Of a DNA stretch of 64,000 bases, positions 41,349 through 51,426 are shown piece after piece. Both the position numbers and the translations under genes were made by a program. The notes under the pieces were generated by a model that saw nothing but the letters and a program-made list of their open reading frames with translations, ran no database searches and had not been told where the DNA came from. Source of the stretch: Cyanobium sp. FGCU6 (GTDB lineage: Bacteria; Cyanobacteriota; Cyanobacteriia; PCC-6307; Cyanobiaceae); NCBI GenBank assembly GCA_024958655.1, contig JANWUR010000008.1, forward strand, positions 1 to 64,000. The letters run 5' to 3'. Each line of letters begins with the position of its first letter. Positions within the stretch are counted from its first letter, which is position 1.

Positions 41349-42176
41349 TCAGCGCCGGCAGGCGCTCTCCGGGCCCGCCTCCTCCACCCGGCCGCCGAGT
41401 TCCCTGCAGGCCTTCTCGAAGGCCTGCCATTCGTCGAGCCCGCCGGCCAGGTGCTTCTGCACCGCCGCATCCAGCTGGGCCACGGGCACCTCGTGGGGCA
41501 GGGAGCCATGGCTGTCGTGCTCCGCTTCCCTGGCCGTCAGGCGGGCAAGGCCTTCCTGCACGCGCTGCCGGTCCGCGGTTGCCTGGCGTTGCCACCAGGG
41601 GTGGTCGAGGCGGTTGAGGGCATCGAGCGCTTCCCACCAGCGGGCGCGGCGAGCCAGTTGCCGCGCCCTTTCCAGCTGCTGTCGGTTGCGTTCCCAGTTC
41701 TGCTTCAGGTCCTGGGCCAGCAGCCGGTTCTCGCCCCGGGGATCGTCGGCCAGGGGCTCCAGGGCCTGAAGGGCACCGCTGAGGTCGCCGGACTGGAACC
41801 GCTGCAGGGCCGTGGTCCGCAACCGACGCTCCCAGGTGCGAAGCCGCTGGCGGTCGTTGGCAAGGGCGGCCGGCGAGTTCACCAGCCGGCGCTGCAGCGT
41901 CAGGCTCTGCCGCCATTGCCCCTGCTGCCATAGCTGGGCCGCCCGCTCTCGTCGACACTGGGCCTCCTCGCCGGATGAGCGTCCTGGCAACCAGCTGAGG
42001 GCGGCCAGCTGTTCGCTCAGCCGCAGGCACTCCTCCAGGCGGCCGGCGGCAGCGGCGCCCTGGATGCGGGCGGGCAGCTGGCGCTCCCACCAGTACACCA
42101 GCCCGACCGCACCCATCACGGATCCGAGCGTCAGCGCCAGCCAGAAACGGGGGAGCCGGTGCCGGCGCAGAGCCAA
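41349..42176 (-). CDS. Membrane-anchored coiled-coil protein next to an Hsp70-like gene
   Basis: About 275 residues if TTG 42,176 is used; no ATG is available near the beginning, and a GGAG lies further upstream. One N-terminal membrane span (FWLALTLGSVMGAVGLVYWW) is followed by helical, Trp/Arg-rich repeats (QQGQWRQSLTLQRRLVN; RRARWWEALDALNRLDH) resembling a tetratricopeptide-like array. It lies 68 bp after the Hsp70-like gene, probably in the same operon. No family name recognised. Confidence 0.65.
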   Translation of the reverse strand: MALRRHRLPRFWLALTLGSVMGAVGLVYWWERQLPARIQGAAAAGRLEECLRLSEQLAALSWLPGRSSGEEAQCRRERAAQLWQQGQWRQSLTLQRRLVNSPAALANDRQRLRTWERRLRTTALQRFQSGDLSGALQALEPLADDPRGENRLLAQDLKQNWERNRQQLERARQLARRARWWEALDALNRLDHPWWQRQATADRQRVQEGLARLTAREAEHDSHGSLPHEVPVAQLDAAVQKHLAGGLDEWQAFEKACRELGGRVEEAGPESACRR

Positions 42177-42244
42177 GGCGGGGGAAGCGGTCGATGGCTC
42201 CTTTGTATGGAGGCGCAGGGGCGGCAGCGAGCGGCTGTGGCCGC

Positions 42245-43798
42245 TCAGCGCACCGGACCCAGGATGCGGCGGCTCACGGCAGCCCCTGCCGGCTGCTCCA
42301 GATCCTCCACCTCCACGGTCAGACGCCCGTCGGCATCGATGGCGAAGCGCAGCCGCAGCCGGTCCACGCCCCGGCGGCCGGGCGGCGTGAGCGGCAGCGG
42401 CTCGGGGCAGGGCGCCCAGGGTTCCACGGGCGGACTGCCCGCTGGTCTTGCCCGCAGCACCGGCACCCCGTCCACGAACAGCACCTCGCCACGCTGCTGG
42501 GGCACCGGTTCCCCCAGCACCAGTTCGATCGCCTCCTGGCCCTCGCGGCTGCAGGCCAGCCGCAGCTCGAGGGGGTCCTCGGTGGGCCAGCTCTGTCCCT
42601 CCACGAACAGCGGATGCCACTCGTGACGGTTGCTGCGCCGATCCCAGCAGCGCAGCGACACACCGCGTGCCAGCACGTCGCGCACCCGCACCCCGGGCGT
42701 GAGGGCGAGGGCCCCGAGGGCGACGGCCTCCACCGGCCGCTCTCCCCGCAGGGGAATGTGCGGGCAGCGCTGAGCCAGCCAGCGGCGGATCAGCGGGATG
42801 CGGCTGCTGCCTCCCACCGGCAGCACGGCATCGATCGCTCCGGGGTCGATCCCCGCCCGCCGTGCGGCGGCGAACACGCTCTCCAGCAGGGTGTCGAGCC
42901 GTTCCAGCAGGCCCCGCTCCTGCAGCAGGGCTTCGAGCGCCGGACGATCGAGCTGCAGGTCCCGTATGTCCTCCCCTGCAGGGCTCCAGAGCTCACGGGC
43001 CTGCTCGCTCTCGCTCAACCGGCACTTTAGCCGCTCGGCGGCCCGCAGCAGTTCGCCATCGGCGCTCACGCCGGGCACCAGCGCCCCGGCGATCCAGCGG
43101 TCGATGTCGCGGCCGCCGAAGGGCAGCCCTGCCTTGCCGATCACCCGGGCCGTGCGCACGGCCTGACCGCTGCGCTCGAGATCGCGCCCGGCGAAGCGCA
43201 GCAACTGGGCCATGGGTGCCGCCTTCCCCTCACCCCCCTCCAGGGTCACCAGCGACAGGTCGATGGTGCCTCCCCCCAGGTCGACCACCAGCACCTTGCT
43301 GCCGCTGGGCAGCCCGGCGCCGATGGCGGCGGCGGTGGGTTCGTCCACCAGGGCGAGCTCAGGGACCGGCAAGGTCCGGCAGATGTCCTGCAGCCAGTTG
43401 CGATAGCCGCGGTAGGTCTCGATCGGGGCGGTGAGCACCAGCCGTTCGGGCACGATCTCCTCCGGCAGCGCCTGCCACAGCTGTCGCAACAGAAGGCCCC
43501 CGGCCTGCTCCGGCGTCAGCCAGCCGGTTCCCGCCTCCTGATCGCCGGCGCCGATGGCGCGTTTGAAGTCGCGGCTCAGCCCCGGCCCCGGCCGGTCCGC
43601 CAGGCCGGCCTCCAGCACCTGCCGGCCGATGAGGGGCCTGGGCTGCTCCGGGTTGGACAGCCACAGCAGGCTCGGCACCACGCAGGGCTCCGCCAGGCTG
43701 TACGGGGGGAGGGGCAGGAGCTGTGGCGCCTCGCCTGGGGCTTGCCAGGCCACCACGGTGGTGGTGCTGCCCAGGTCGATGGCGAGGGTGCCCGGCAT
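42245..43798 (-). CDS. Hsp70-family protein, divergent
   Basis: The protein has 517 residues. The ATPase domain is clear: AIDLGSTTTVVAW (phosphate 1), LALVDEPTAAAIG, VLVVDLGGGTIDLSL (phosphate 2) and VLPVGGSSRIPLIRRWL (adenosine). The substrate domain is short (about 150 residues) and lacks the lid of DnaK. Such proteins occur in cyanobacteria besides the main DnaKs; the client is unknown. It starts at ATG 43,798 and is followed by the membrane-anchored protein. Confidence 0.85.
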   Translation of the reverse strand: MPGTLAIDLGSTTTVVAWQAPGEAPQLLPLPPYSLAEPCVVPSLLWLSNPEQPRPLIGRQVLEAGLADRPGPGLSRDFKRAIGAGDQEAGTGWLTPEQAGGLLLRQLWQALPEEIVPERLVLTAPIETYRGYRNWLQDICRTLPVPELALVDEPTAAAIGAGLPSGSKVLVVDLGGGTIDLSLVTLEGGEGKAAPMAQLLRFAGRDLERSGQAVRTARVIGKAGLPFGGRDIDRWIAGALVPGVSADGELLRAAERLKCRLSESEQARELWSPAGEDIRDLQLDRPALEALLQERGLLERLDTLLESVFAAARRAGIDPGAIDAVLPVGGSSRIPLIRRWLAQRCPHIPLRGERPVEAVALGALALTPGVRVRDVLARGVSLRCWDRRSNRHEWHPLFVEGQSWPTEDPLELRLACSREGQEAIELVLGEPVPQQRGEVLFVDGVPVLRARPAGSPPVEPWAPCPEPLPLTPPGRRGVDRLRLRFAIDADGRLTVEVEDLEQPAGAAVSRRILGPVR

Positions 43799-43916
43799 GG
43801 GCGAGCGGCGTGGCCAGGGCCACCCCTTCTAGCCGCCGGCCTGCAGCGACGGGAGGGGCCAGGGGAGGTGCTGGCCTAGGCTGGTCGATTCCGCGTGAGC
43901 CGAGAAGAGGAGCCGG

Positions 43917-44147
43917 ATGCCCAACAGCCCCGAAGTCCATCCCAAGGAACTGGCCCAGCGGGCGGAGAGCCTGATCCGCCACTCCAGCAACCGCTACCTC
44001 ACCACGGTGCGCATCGCCTTCCGCGCCAAGCAACGCCGCTTCGACGACTTCGACGGCCTGCTCGACGATTCGATGATCAAGCCTGTCCAGCGGGCCATCA
44101 TCGAGCTCAGCGACGAACAGGACCAGCCCGACCTGCTGCCCGGCTGA
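43917..44147 (+). CDS. rpoZ: RNA polymerase omega subunit
   Basis: The protein has 76 residues: [21 protein letters not shown], then [20 protein letters not shown], then [16 protein letters not shown], the cyanobacterial omega subunit. Followed 13 bp later by the DUF1818 gene, a typical cyanobacterial pairing. Confidence 0.9.
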   Translation: MPNSPEVHPKELAQRAESLIRHSSNRYLTTVRIAFRAKQRRFDDFDGLLDDSMIKPVQRAIIELSDEQDQPDLLPG

Positions 44148-44160
44148 GGGCGTTCGGCCG

Positions 44161-44592
44161 GTGCGTGTGCAGGAGGGCGAGGGATGGCGGCTGGTGGTGG
44201 ATCCGGCCCGCCATCCCTTTCCTGTTCTGGTCGGCGGCAGCCACTGGGCAGCCGAGCTCGCCCAGGAGGAGGCCGGTGCCCTTCGGGGCGGCATCGCACG
44301 GTTGCTCGATCAGCACCGTGCGCTGCTGGATGGGCTCCTGGAGGAGGAGGCGATCACCCTGGAGCTGGAGACCGGCCTCGAGCCTGAGGGCCTGCTCTGG
44401 CTTGAGCTGGAGGGAACTCGGCGCGACTTCGCCCTGCGCTTCGTGCTCCATCCCCAGCCGGGTCGGCGTGCCTTAGAGGGAGCCTGGCCGGTGGCGGCCA
44501 GTGCGGCTTTCGCCGCGGCGATCACCCAGGCTGAGGGCCTCCGGGCAGGGGCGTCTCCACTCGGTGAGACAGGGAGATTCGCAGGGGACTGA
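44161..44592 (+). CDS. DUF1818 family protein
   Basis: The protein has 143 residues from GTG 44,161. EGWRLVVDPARHPFPVLVGGSHWAAE, then EEEAITLELETG, then DFALRFVL and GAWPVAASAAF match DUF1818, a cyanobacteria-specific family of unknown function. Likely co-transcribed with rpoZ. Confidence 0.8.
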   Translation: MRVQEGEGWRLVVDPARHPFPVLVGGSHWAAELAQEEAGALRGGIARLLDQHRALLDGLLEEEAITLELETGLEPEGLLWLELEGTRRDFALRFVLHPQPGRRALEGAWPVAASAAFAAAITQAEGLRAGASPLGETGRFAGD

Positions 44593-44895
44593 TCAGTCAT
44601 GCTGATCCAACAGGCGACCGTTGGGTTCTCCCCGGGAGAGGGAGCGTTTTGCGCTGCTTTTCCCCAGCTGCTGGGATGGCCACCTTGTCTGCGGCCCGGT
44701 GCTGGGGAAAACCTCCCGGACGTCGCTCCTGGCCTTGACATTCCCCATCGGCTTGATCAAGCGGGGCCCGAAACGCCCTGAACCTGTTCGCAACTCAGGC
44801 GCAGCGGCCGATCTCAGCCTGGGAACCCGGTCAGCGTCCTGCTGTGAAGCGGCGTTGACGGGCTGTGCGGAATGTGGAGAACTGATCCCACAGCC

Positions 44896-45189
44896 ATGGG
44901 AAGAGACGCGATGGAGCGAGGGGACGGGGCACGGACGGAATCGGGCACGGGCACGGTGAGCCTGAGGGCGGAGGTGCCAGAACCGCTGCTGGCGGCCATG
45001 CAGGATTTCATCGAGCAGCATCCGAACTGGGATCAGTACAGGCTGTTCCAGGCCGCCCTGGCCGGTTTCCTCGTGCAGAACGGCGTGCGCGACCGCGGTG
45101 TCACCCGCTGCTACCTGGCCAACCTCTTCCCCGGTCGCTCGCGCTTCGGCGTGCTGCCCGCCCGCCCATCGCTGCCGGAGGTGGCCTGA
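44896..45189 (+). CDS. DUF2811 family protein
   Basis: The protein has 97 residues from ATG 44,896; 44,872 is an alternative. SLRAEVPEPLLAAMQDFIEQHPNWDQ, then YRLFQAALAGFLVQNG, then VTRCYLANLFPGRSRF is the DUF2811 pattern, found in cyanobacteria. Function unknown. It is convergent with the EVE-domain gene. Confidence 0.8.
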   Translation: MGRDAMERGDGARTESGTGTVSLRAEVPEPLLAAMQDFIEQHPNWDQYRLFQAALAGFLVQNGVRDRGVTRCYLANLFPGRSRFGVLPARPSLPEVA

Positions 45190-45202
45190 GCGGCTGCCGG
45201 GC

Positions 45203-45664
45203 TCAGGGGGCCGCCTGCAGCATCTCCAGCAGGCGCTCGGCACTGTCCTCGCTCACCGGCAGGATCGAGAGCCGGTTGCCCCGCCTCACCACACCGAGCT
45301 GCTCCGGGGTGAAGGCGTTGCGCAGCTCTTCGAGGCTGAGCAGCCTGGGAAAACGGTGGAGGAAACGAAGCCGCACGCAGTCCCAGCGAGGGGCATCGGG
45401 CTTGGAGGCAGGGTCGTGGTACTTCGAGGCCGGATCGAACTGGCTGGGATCGGTCAGGCCGGTTTCGATCACCTCCATCAGTCCCACGATGCCGGGTGGT
45501 TGGGTGTTCGAGTGGTAAAAGAACGCCTGGTCTCCCACCTGCATGGTCCGCATGAAGTTGCGGGCCTGGTAATTGCGGATGCCATCCCACAGGGTGGTGC
45601 CTTCGGCCTCCAGATGATCGATGCCGTAGACCTCCGGCTCGCTCTTCATCAGCCAGTGGGCCAT
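45203..45664 (-). CDS. EVE-domain protein (modified-base reader)
   Basis: The protein has 153 residues. HWLMKSEPEVYGIDHLE, then TLWDGIRNYQARNFMRTMQVGD, then AFFYHSNTQPPGIVGLMEV is the EVE/YTH-PUA fold. Eukaryotic relatives (THYN1) bind modified cytosine; the bacterial role is unknown, though EVE domains are common in restriction contexts. It lies 51 bp after murD, on the same strand. Confidence 0.9.
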   Translation of the reverse strand: MAHWLMKSEPEVYGIDHLEAEGTTLWDGIRNYQARNFMRTMQVGDQAFFYHSNTQPPGIVGLMEVIETGLTDPSQFDPASKYHDPASKPDAPRWDCVRLRFLHRFPRLLSLEELRNAFTPEQLGVVRRGNRLSILPVSEDSAERLLEMLQAAP

Positions 45665-45715
45665 CGAGGATTCGCCTGCGTCGCCTAGGGGCGGGAGTTT
45701 AGGCAGGGCTCAGGA

Positions 45716-47110
45716 TCACAGCGCCAGCACCAGCCGGCGGAAGTGGTCGCCGCGCGCCTCGAAATCGCTGTACTGATCGAAGCTGGCGCAGGCCGGCGAG
45801 AGCAGCACCGCCCGGCTGCCGCTCTCCCGCGCGAGCCGGGCGGCCAGGGGCACGGCCTCCTCCAGGCCGCCGACGTGGTGGATCGCCCCGCCGTAGCCGC
45901 TGGCCTCAAGCAGACCCTGGAACTCCTCGCGGGCCGCCCCGTAGAGCACCACGGCCGCGGCCTGGCGCTGCAGTTCCCCCAGCCATGCCGTGGCATCGCC
46001 CTGCTTCGACTGGCCGCCGGCCAGCACCACCAGGGGCCCGTCGAGGGCGCGCAAGGCCACTTCGGCGGCGTCGTAGTTGGTGGCCTTGCTGTCGTTGAAC
46101 CACTGCAGGCCGTCGTCCTGCTCGCGGATGCGCTCCAGCCGGTGCGGCACGCCGGGGAAGGAGCGGAAGGCGGCCTCCATGACTGCCGGCGCCAGCCCCA
46201 GCTGCAGTCCCACCGCGGTTGCCAGGGCGAGGTTCTGGCGGTTGTGGCCGCCGGGCATGGCCAGGCAGTCGGCGGCGAACAGGGGCCCCTGCCGGCCCTG
46301 CACGCTGCCCTGCTCGATCCACACCTGGGCCGCGATGCCGGCGGGAAGGGAGGCCCGCGGACCGGCGCTCACCCAGATGGCCTGGTCCCAGCTGGAGGCG
46401 CGCGCCCGCAGGTCGGCGTCGTCGGCGTTGAGGATGCGCACCTCGGCGTTCTCCAGCAGACGGCGCTTGATCGCCCGGTAGTTCTCCAGGGTGCCGTGCC
46501 GTTCCAGGTGATCGGGCGTGAGGGTGGTCCAGAGGCCGATGCGGGGGGCCAGCTCCGGCGCCGCCTCGATCTGATAACTGCTCAGTTCCACCACCAGCCA
46601 GTCCGGGCGGGCAGCATCCGGCTGGCTGCGCTCGAGGGCCAGCTCGGCGGCCGAGAAGCCCACGTTGCCGCAGAGGGGTGCGTCAAGGCCGGCGCTGGTC
46701 AGCAGGTGGTGAACCAGATGGGTGACGGTGGTCTTGCCGTTCGTGCCGGTGATGCCGATCCAGGGGATGCCGGCGGTGGCCCGCCAGGCGGGTGCCATTT
46801 CGCCCTGCACCGTCACGCCCCGTTGCCGCAGGCTTTCGAGAACGGGATGGTCCCAGCGGATGCCGGGGCTCACCACCACCAGATCGGGCCGGGCGCCGAG
46901 GGCCTCGAAGCTCTCCAGGCTCAGGGGAGTGGCGAGCCGCACGCCGATGCCCTCCGCCCGCAGACTTGCCGCCAGAGCCCCTGTGGCCTCATCGTTGCGG
47001 CTCTCCAGGATCACCACCGGGCGTCCCTCCTTGCGCAGCAGCCGGGCGGCTCCGATGCCCGAGCGCCCCATGCCGATGACCACCGTGAGCTGATCGGCCG
47101 CGGTGATCAT
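45716..47110 (-). CDS. murD: UDP-N-acetylmuramoylalanine-D-glutamate ligase
   Basis: The protein has 464 residues. N-terminal Rossmann part VVIGMGRSGIGAARLL; ATP-binding GITGTNGKTTVTHLVHHLL; SSYQIE; and NDSKATNYDAAEVAL of the C-terminal domain. It adds D-glutamate to UDP-MurNAc-L-Ala in peptidoglycan synthesis. Full length, ATG 47,110. Confidence 0.95.
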   Translation of the reverse strand: MITAADQLTVVIGMGRSGIGAARLLRKEGRPVVILESRNDEATGALAASLRAEGIGVRLATPLSLESFEALGARPDLVVVSPGIRWDHPVLESLRQRGVTVQGEMAPAWRATAGIPWIGITGTNGKTTVTHLVHHLLTSAGLDAPLCGNVGFSAAELALERSQPDAARPDWLVVELSSYQIEAAPELAPRIGLWTTLTPDHLERHGTLENYRAIKRRLLENAEVRILNADDADLRARASSWDQAIWVSAGPRASLPAGIAAQVWIEQGSVQGRQGPLFAADCLAMPGGHNRQNLALATAVGLQLGLAPAVMEAAFRSFPGVPHRLERIREQDDGLQWFNDSKATNYDAAEVALRALDGPLVVLAGGQSKQGDATAWLGELQRQAAAVVLYGAAREEFQGLLEASGYGGAIHHVGGLEEAVPLAARLARESGSRAVLLSPACASFDQYSDFEARGDHFRRLVLAL

Positions 47111-47133
47111 TGCTGAAAAGAAGATAGAAAGAA

Positions 47134-47205
47134 TGGGCGATACTGGAATCGAACCAGTGACTCCTACCGTGTCAAGGTAGTGCTCTACCTCTGAGCTAAT
47201 CGCCC
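47134..47205 (-). tRNA. tRNA-Val (anticodon GAC)
   Basis: On the - strand: acceptor GGGCGAT pairing with ATCGCCC, D-arm GCTCAGAGGTAGAGC, anticodon stem CTACC/GGTAG with loop TTGACAC (anticodon GAC), T-arm ACTGG TTCGATT CCAGT, discriminator A. CCA is not encoded. It lies between murD and the S4-domain gene. Confidence 0.97.
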
Positions 47206-47279
47206 GTATTCGTCACTGCCACCGGCCCGGCCGGTCAGCTCCGAAGCGCGTACGGTAGCAGCCTGCCCAGCTGCGGGCT

Positions 47280-48065
47280 TCAGGTCCGCTCCATCACGAT
47301 TCGCCAGCGGCCGCGCTTCGTTTCGTTCACGTCCTCGATCCGAAGTTCGCCCCGTCCCTCCAGCCTTACCCGCTCGCCCACCGCCAGTTCGCGGCTGGGG
47401 CTGAGCACCGGCTGCCAGTCCACGCGCACGCCGCCCTCCCGGATGCGCTCCGCCATCCGGCTGCGGGAGACGCCGAACCCGGCGGACGCCACCGCATCCA
47501 GTCGCAGCGAGGCTTCCACCGTGCTGATGCGGCGGGCCACCCGGGCCGGCGGCGGCTGCAGCTCCTCCAGAGGCCGGGCTTCCAGCCGCACCTCCACCGT
47601 GCGCACCAGGGCCGCGGTGCCATCGAGCCGGGCGGCGAGGGCCGGATCCACCACCGCCTGGCCGCCGCGCTCGCCGCGCAGCCATACATCGCCGAGCTCG
47701 CCCTCCTTCGCCCCGGCGGCCAGCAGGCCGGCGCGGACATCGCCCGGTTCGGCCGGATCGAACAGGAAGTTGCCGCTGATCTCCAGACCCGTGAGCGGGG
47801 CGCTCAGGCTGCTCGGATCCTGAGCCACCTCCAGGCGCTGCAGCAGCAGGCGCCGGCGTTCGGCCCCCGCCAGCCCGCCCAGCGAAGCCAGGCTCAGTTC
47901 GCTGAGGCTGCCGAGCCGGGCTTCGGCCTCCTCGCGCAGCTCCGGCGCCAGGAAATCGGTCCACACCGGTTCCCAGGTGCGCAGCGCCTCCTCGGCGGCC
48001 GTGATCAATGGCTCCAGAGCCGAGGGATCGCGGCTTCCCTCCAGCAGCGGCCGGCGCGGCAGCAT
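47280..48065 (-). CDS. Photosystem II S4-domain protein (RNA-binding, YlmH-like)
   Basis: The protein has 261 residues from ATG 48,065; the upstream extension overlaps another gene. C-terminal S4 domain: VEASLRLDAVASAGFGVSRSRMAE, then IREGGVRVDWQPV. The N-terminal part (VWTDFLAPELREEAEARL) and the central GDVWLRGERGGQAVV fit the cyanobacterial PSII S4 family (YlmH homologues). It probably binds structured RNA; the exact role is not established. Confidence 0.8.
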   Translation of the reverse strand: MLPRRPLLEGSRDPSALEPLITAAEEALRTWEPVWTDFLAPELREEAEARLGSLSELSLASLGGLAGAERRRLLLQRLEVAQDPSSLSAPLTGLEISGNFLFDPAEPGDVRAGLLAAGAKEGELGDVWLRGERGGQAVVDPALAARLDGTAALVRTVEVRLEARPLEELQPPPARVARRISTVEASLRLDAVASAGFGVSRSRMAERIREGGVRVDWQPVLSPSRELAVGERVRLEGRGELRIEDVNETKRGRWRIVMERT

Positions 48066-48075
48066 CGCCGACCCC

Positions 48076-48609
48076 TCAGCTCTCGGCCAGCCGGACCACG
48101 GCCTGGGGCCGGGCCTGCTGCAGCAGGGTCCAGGGCATGTCCGTTCCAGCGGCGGGTTCCACCAGCAGCAGCCAACTGCCTTCCTCCAGCCGGTTGCGCA
48201 GCCCGCGGATGCGGTCGTCCTCCTCGGAGGCCACGCTGGCTGCGGCGGCGAAGCTGCCCATCCAGCCGGACACCATGCCGAGCAGGGCCCCGACCACGGG
48301 CTGACCCCAGGGGCCCAGGGCATCGAAGGTGTGCAGCTCGGTGATCTGCGTGAAGGTGAAGCCGGCCAGCAGGCCGAAGGGCATCAGCCAGCGGGCCATG
48401 CCCTTCTGTCGGGCCCGGCGGGCGGCGGCCGGATCGAGCCGCACCACCTCGGCCAGCGGCGTTTCTCCCTCGCCGATCGCCACCAACTGTGACGGGGGCG
48501 GCTGCAGGGCCCCCAGGGTGTCCCGCAGCCGTTGCAATCGGCCGCGATCGTTCAGCACCACCACCACGCTCAGACTCACACTGCTGCTCCCAGCCGCCTT
48601 CGGCGGCAC
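48076..48609 (-). CDS. Hypothetical protein with a glycine-rich membrane segment
   Basis: The protein has 177 residues. A strand/helix N-terminus (SLSVVVVLNDRGRLQRLRDTL) is followed by two hydrophobic stretches (WLMPFGLLAGFTFTQIT; GQPVVGALLGMVSGWMGSF) and a C-terminal LRNRLEEGSWLLLVEPA, the build of DUF1269-like or general-stress-17M-like proteins, but I cannot confirm a family. It ends 10 bp before the S4 gene and is probably co-transcribed with it. Confidence 0.6.
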   Translation of the reverse strand: MPPKAAGSSSVSLSVVVVLNDRGRLQRLRDTLGALQPPPSQLVAIGEGETPLAEVVRLDPAAARRARQKGMARWLMPFGLLAGFTFTQITELHTFDALGPWGQPVVGALLGMVSGWMGSFAAAASVASEEDDRIRGLRNRLEEGSWLLLVEPAAGTDMPWTLLQQARPQAVVRLAES

Positions 48610-48727
48610 GACGACGGGGCCGATTCTCCCCGCTCTCTACACTGCACCGCCGGCCCGCCTCCCTGAGAGGCGCATCCCCGCACTCTCTGCAAACCCCCTT
48701 GCGGGGCGTTCCTCACTCACGCCGGTC

Positions 48728-50314
48728 ATGACGAAGGTTCTTGTCTCCGATCCCATCGATCAGACCGGGATCGACATTCTCTCGCAGGTGGCCCAGGTGG
48801 ACGTGCGCACCGGCCTGCCGCCCGAGGACCTCAAGGCGATCATCGGCGAGTACGACGCCCTGATGATCCGCTCCGGCACTCAGGTGACCGCCGATGTGAT
48901 CGATGCCGCCGACCGGCTGCGCATCATCGGCCGTGCCGGCGTGGGGGTCGACAACGTCGATGTGAAGGCCGCCACCCGCCGCGGCGTGCTGGTGGTGAAC
49001 TCCCCCGAGGGCAACACGATCGCGGCCGCCGAGCAGGCGCTGGCGCTGATGCTCTCGCTTTCCCGCCACGTGCCCCATGCCCACGCCAGCACCATGGCCG
49101 GTGGCTGGGACCGCAAGACCTATGTGGGCAACGAGCTCTACAAGAAGATCCTCGGCGTGGTGGGCCTCGGCAAGATCGGCTCCCATGTCGCCCGGGTCGC
49201 CCGCGCCATGGGCATGGATGTGGCCGCCTACGACCCGTTTGTCTCCCCCGAGCGGGCCCAGCAGATGCAGGTGCGGCTGCTGCCCCTGCCCCAGCTGTTT
49301 GCCGAAGCCGACTACATCACGCTGCACCTGCCGCGCACGCCGGACACCGAGCACCTGGTGAACGCCGAGCTGCTGCGCACGATGAAGCCCACCGCCCGGC
49401 TGGTGAACTGCGCCCGGGGCGGCATCGTCGACGAGGCCGCCCTGGCCGAGGCGTTGGAGCAGGGTGTGATCGCCGGCGCCGCCCTCGACGTGTTCGGCAA
49501 GGAGCCCCTGGCCGCCGATTCGCCGCTCCGCAGCGTGAAGGAGCGGCTGATCCTCACCCCCCACCTCGGGGCGTCCACGGAAGAGGCGCAGGAGAACGTG
49601 GCGATCGACGTGGCCGAGCAGATCCGCGACGTGCTTCTGGGTCTGCCGGCTCGCAGCGCCGTGAACATCCCGGGCCTCAACGCCGAGGTGATGGAGCAGC
49701 TCAAGCCCCACCTGCAGCTGGCCGAGACCCTGGGCCAGCTGCTCAGCCAGCTGGCGGGCGGCCAGATCGCCGAGCTGGAGGTGCGCTTCCAGGGCGACTT
49801 CGCCAACCACCCCTCCCAGCCCCTGGTGATCGCTGCCCTCAAGGGGGTGCTCTCCACCGCCCTCGGCGACAGCATCAACTACGTGAATGCGGGCCTGGAG
49901 GCCAAGGAGCGGGGCATCAAGGTGCTGGAGGTGAAGGATGACGCCAGCCGCGATTTCGCCGGTGGCTCCCTGCAGCTGATCTCCCGCGGCGGTCGCGGCA
50001 CCCACAGTGTCACCGGCGCTGTATTCGCCGACGGCGACCTCCGCATCACCACCATCGACGAGTTCCCGGTGAACGTGGCCCCCAGCCGCCACATGCTGTT
50101 CACCCGACACCGCGACATGCCGGGGATCATCGGCCAGCTCGGCTCGGTGCTCGGTGAGCACAACGTGAACATCGCTTCGATGCAGGTGGGCCGGCGGATC
50201 GTGCGCGGCGATGCCGTGATGGTGCTCAGCCTCGACGATCCCATTCCCCCGAGCCTGCTGGCCACGATCCACTCCATCAACGGCATCCAGGAAGCCCACC
50301 CGGTCACCCTCTGA
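48728..50314 (+). CDS. serA: D-3-phosphoglycerate dehydrogenase
   Basis: The protein has 528 residues from ATG 48,728; the frame extends further upstream but family similarity starts at [17 protein letters not shown]-binding [19 protein letters not shown]; catalytic His region [15 protein letters not shown]; a middle domain; and a C-terminal ACT domain ([20 protein letters not shown]). First step of serine synthesis, serine-feedback form. Its stop overlaps the prmA ATG (TGATG). Confidence 0.95.
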   Translation: MTKVLVSDPIDQTGIDILSQVAQVDVRTGLPPEDLKAIIGEYDALMIRSGTQVTADVIDAADRLRIIGRAGVGVDNVDVKAATRRGVLVVNSPEGNTIAAAEQALALMLSLSRHVPHAHASTMAGGWDRKTYVGNELYKKILGVVGLGKIGSHVARVARAMGMDVAAYDPFVSPERAQQMQVRLLPLPQLFAEADYITLHLPRTPDTEHLVNAELLRTMKPTARLVNCARGGIVDEAALAEALEQGVIAGAALDVFGKEPLAADSPLRSVKERLILTPHLGASTEEAQENVAIDVAEQIRDVLLGLPARSAVNIPGLNAEVMEQLKPHLQLAETLGQLLSQLAGGQIAELEVRFQGDFANHPSQPLVIAALKGVLSTALGDSINYVNAGLEAKERGIKVLEVKDDASRDFAGGSLQLISRGGRGTHSVTGAVFADGDLRITTIDEFPVNVAPSRHMLFTRHRDMPGIIGQLGSVLGEHNVNIASMQVGRRIVRGDAVMVLSLDDPIPPSLLATIHSINGIQEAHPVTL

Positions 50315-51285
50315 TGACTCTCCACCACGCTCCCGGCGCCGGTTCCGCCCCACGCGAGCCGGTGCCGCCGAGCTGGTGGCGTCTGGAGCTGCTCTGCCCG
50401 CCGGAGCTGGAGGAGTCCCTCTTCTGGAAGCTGCCGCTGCTCGGCATCCGCCGGCTGGCCCTGCAGCACAGGCCCGAGGCTCCCGAGCAGCGCCGGCTCC
50501 TGGCCTGGCTGCCGGCCTGCGACTGGCCCGAGAGCCAGCGGTGCGAGCTCGCGGCGAGCCTTGCCCCGCTGGCGGAGCCCTTCGGCCTGCCCTTCCCCGA
50601 GCTCGCGTGGCATCACCAGAGGGAAGAAGACTGGAATCTCAGCTGGAAGCAGCACTGGCAGGCCGATCCGGTGGGCGAGAGGCTGCTGGTGCTCCCGGCC
50701 TGGCTGGAGCCACCCCCTGAGCACGCTGATCGCCTGGTGATCCGGATGGACCCTGGCAGCGCCTTCGGCACCGGCAGCCATCCCTCCACCCGCCTGTGCC
50801 TGGAGGCCCTGGAAGCGCTCGCCGCCCGCCGCGGCGGCAGCCTGACGGGTCTGCGGGTGGCGGATCTGGGCTGCGGCACGGGGGTGCTGGGGCTGGCTGC
50901 CCTGCGGCTGGGGGCGGCCTGCGTGCTGGCAGTGGATACCGACGCGGTGGCGGTGCAGGCCACCGCCGGGAACGCCCGCCTCAATGGGCTCGACGGTCGC
51001 CTGACGGTGGCCCGGGGATCGCTGGTGGTCCTGGACAAGCTCCTGGAGGCGCGCCCCGCGGATCTGCTCCTGTGCAACATCCTGGCCCCGGTGATCGAAG
51101 CCCTCGCCCCCGGCTTCGCCCAGGTGCTGGATCCTTACGGAGAGGGGCTCCTGAGCGGCCTGCTGGTGGCCCAGGCCCCGCGGCTGCAGTCGGCCCTGGC
51201 GATGACCGGCTGGACGGCCAGCCTGGCGGCCCGTCAGGAGCGCTGGGGATTGATGACGCTCAGGGCCAGGGGTGATGTTGCATAA
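50314..51285 (+). CDS. prmA: Ribosomal protein L11 methyltransferase
   Basis: The protein has 323 residues. DPGSAFGTGSHPSTRLCLEAL and the SAM motif VADLGCGTGVLGLAALRLGA, then LLCNILAPVIEALAP (NxxA/P motif), are diagnostic. It methylates ribosomal protein L11. Translationally coupled to serA. Confidence 0.93.
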   Translation: MTLHHAPGAGSAPREPVPPSWWRLELLCPPELEESLFWKLPLLGIRRLALQHRPEAPEQRRLLAWLPACDWPESQRCELAASLAPLAEPFGLPFPELAWHHQREEDWNLSWKQHWQADPVGERLLVLPAWLEPPPEHADRLVIRMDPGSAFGTGSHPSTRLCLEALEALAARRGGSLTGLRVADLGCGTGVLGLAALRLGAACVLAVDTDAVAVQATAGNARLNGLDGRLTVARGSLVVLDKLLEARPADLLLCNILAPVIEALAPGFAQVLDPYGEGLLSGLLVAQAPRLQSALAMTGWTASLAARQERWGLMTLRARGDVA

Positions 51286-51426
51286 GGCACGCTGATCTGT
51301 GCCTTGGTTTTGATTGGGCTTCCCGGCCAGCGGGCCCAGGATCGCCGGGAACCCCCCCGGGCCGATGTATGAAGGGCGGGTCCTACAGGCCCTGCACCCG
51401 GGAGCCTGTGAGCCCCAATCCCTTCC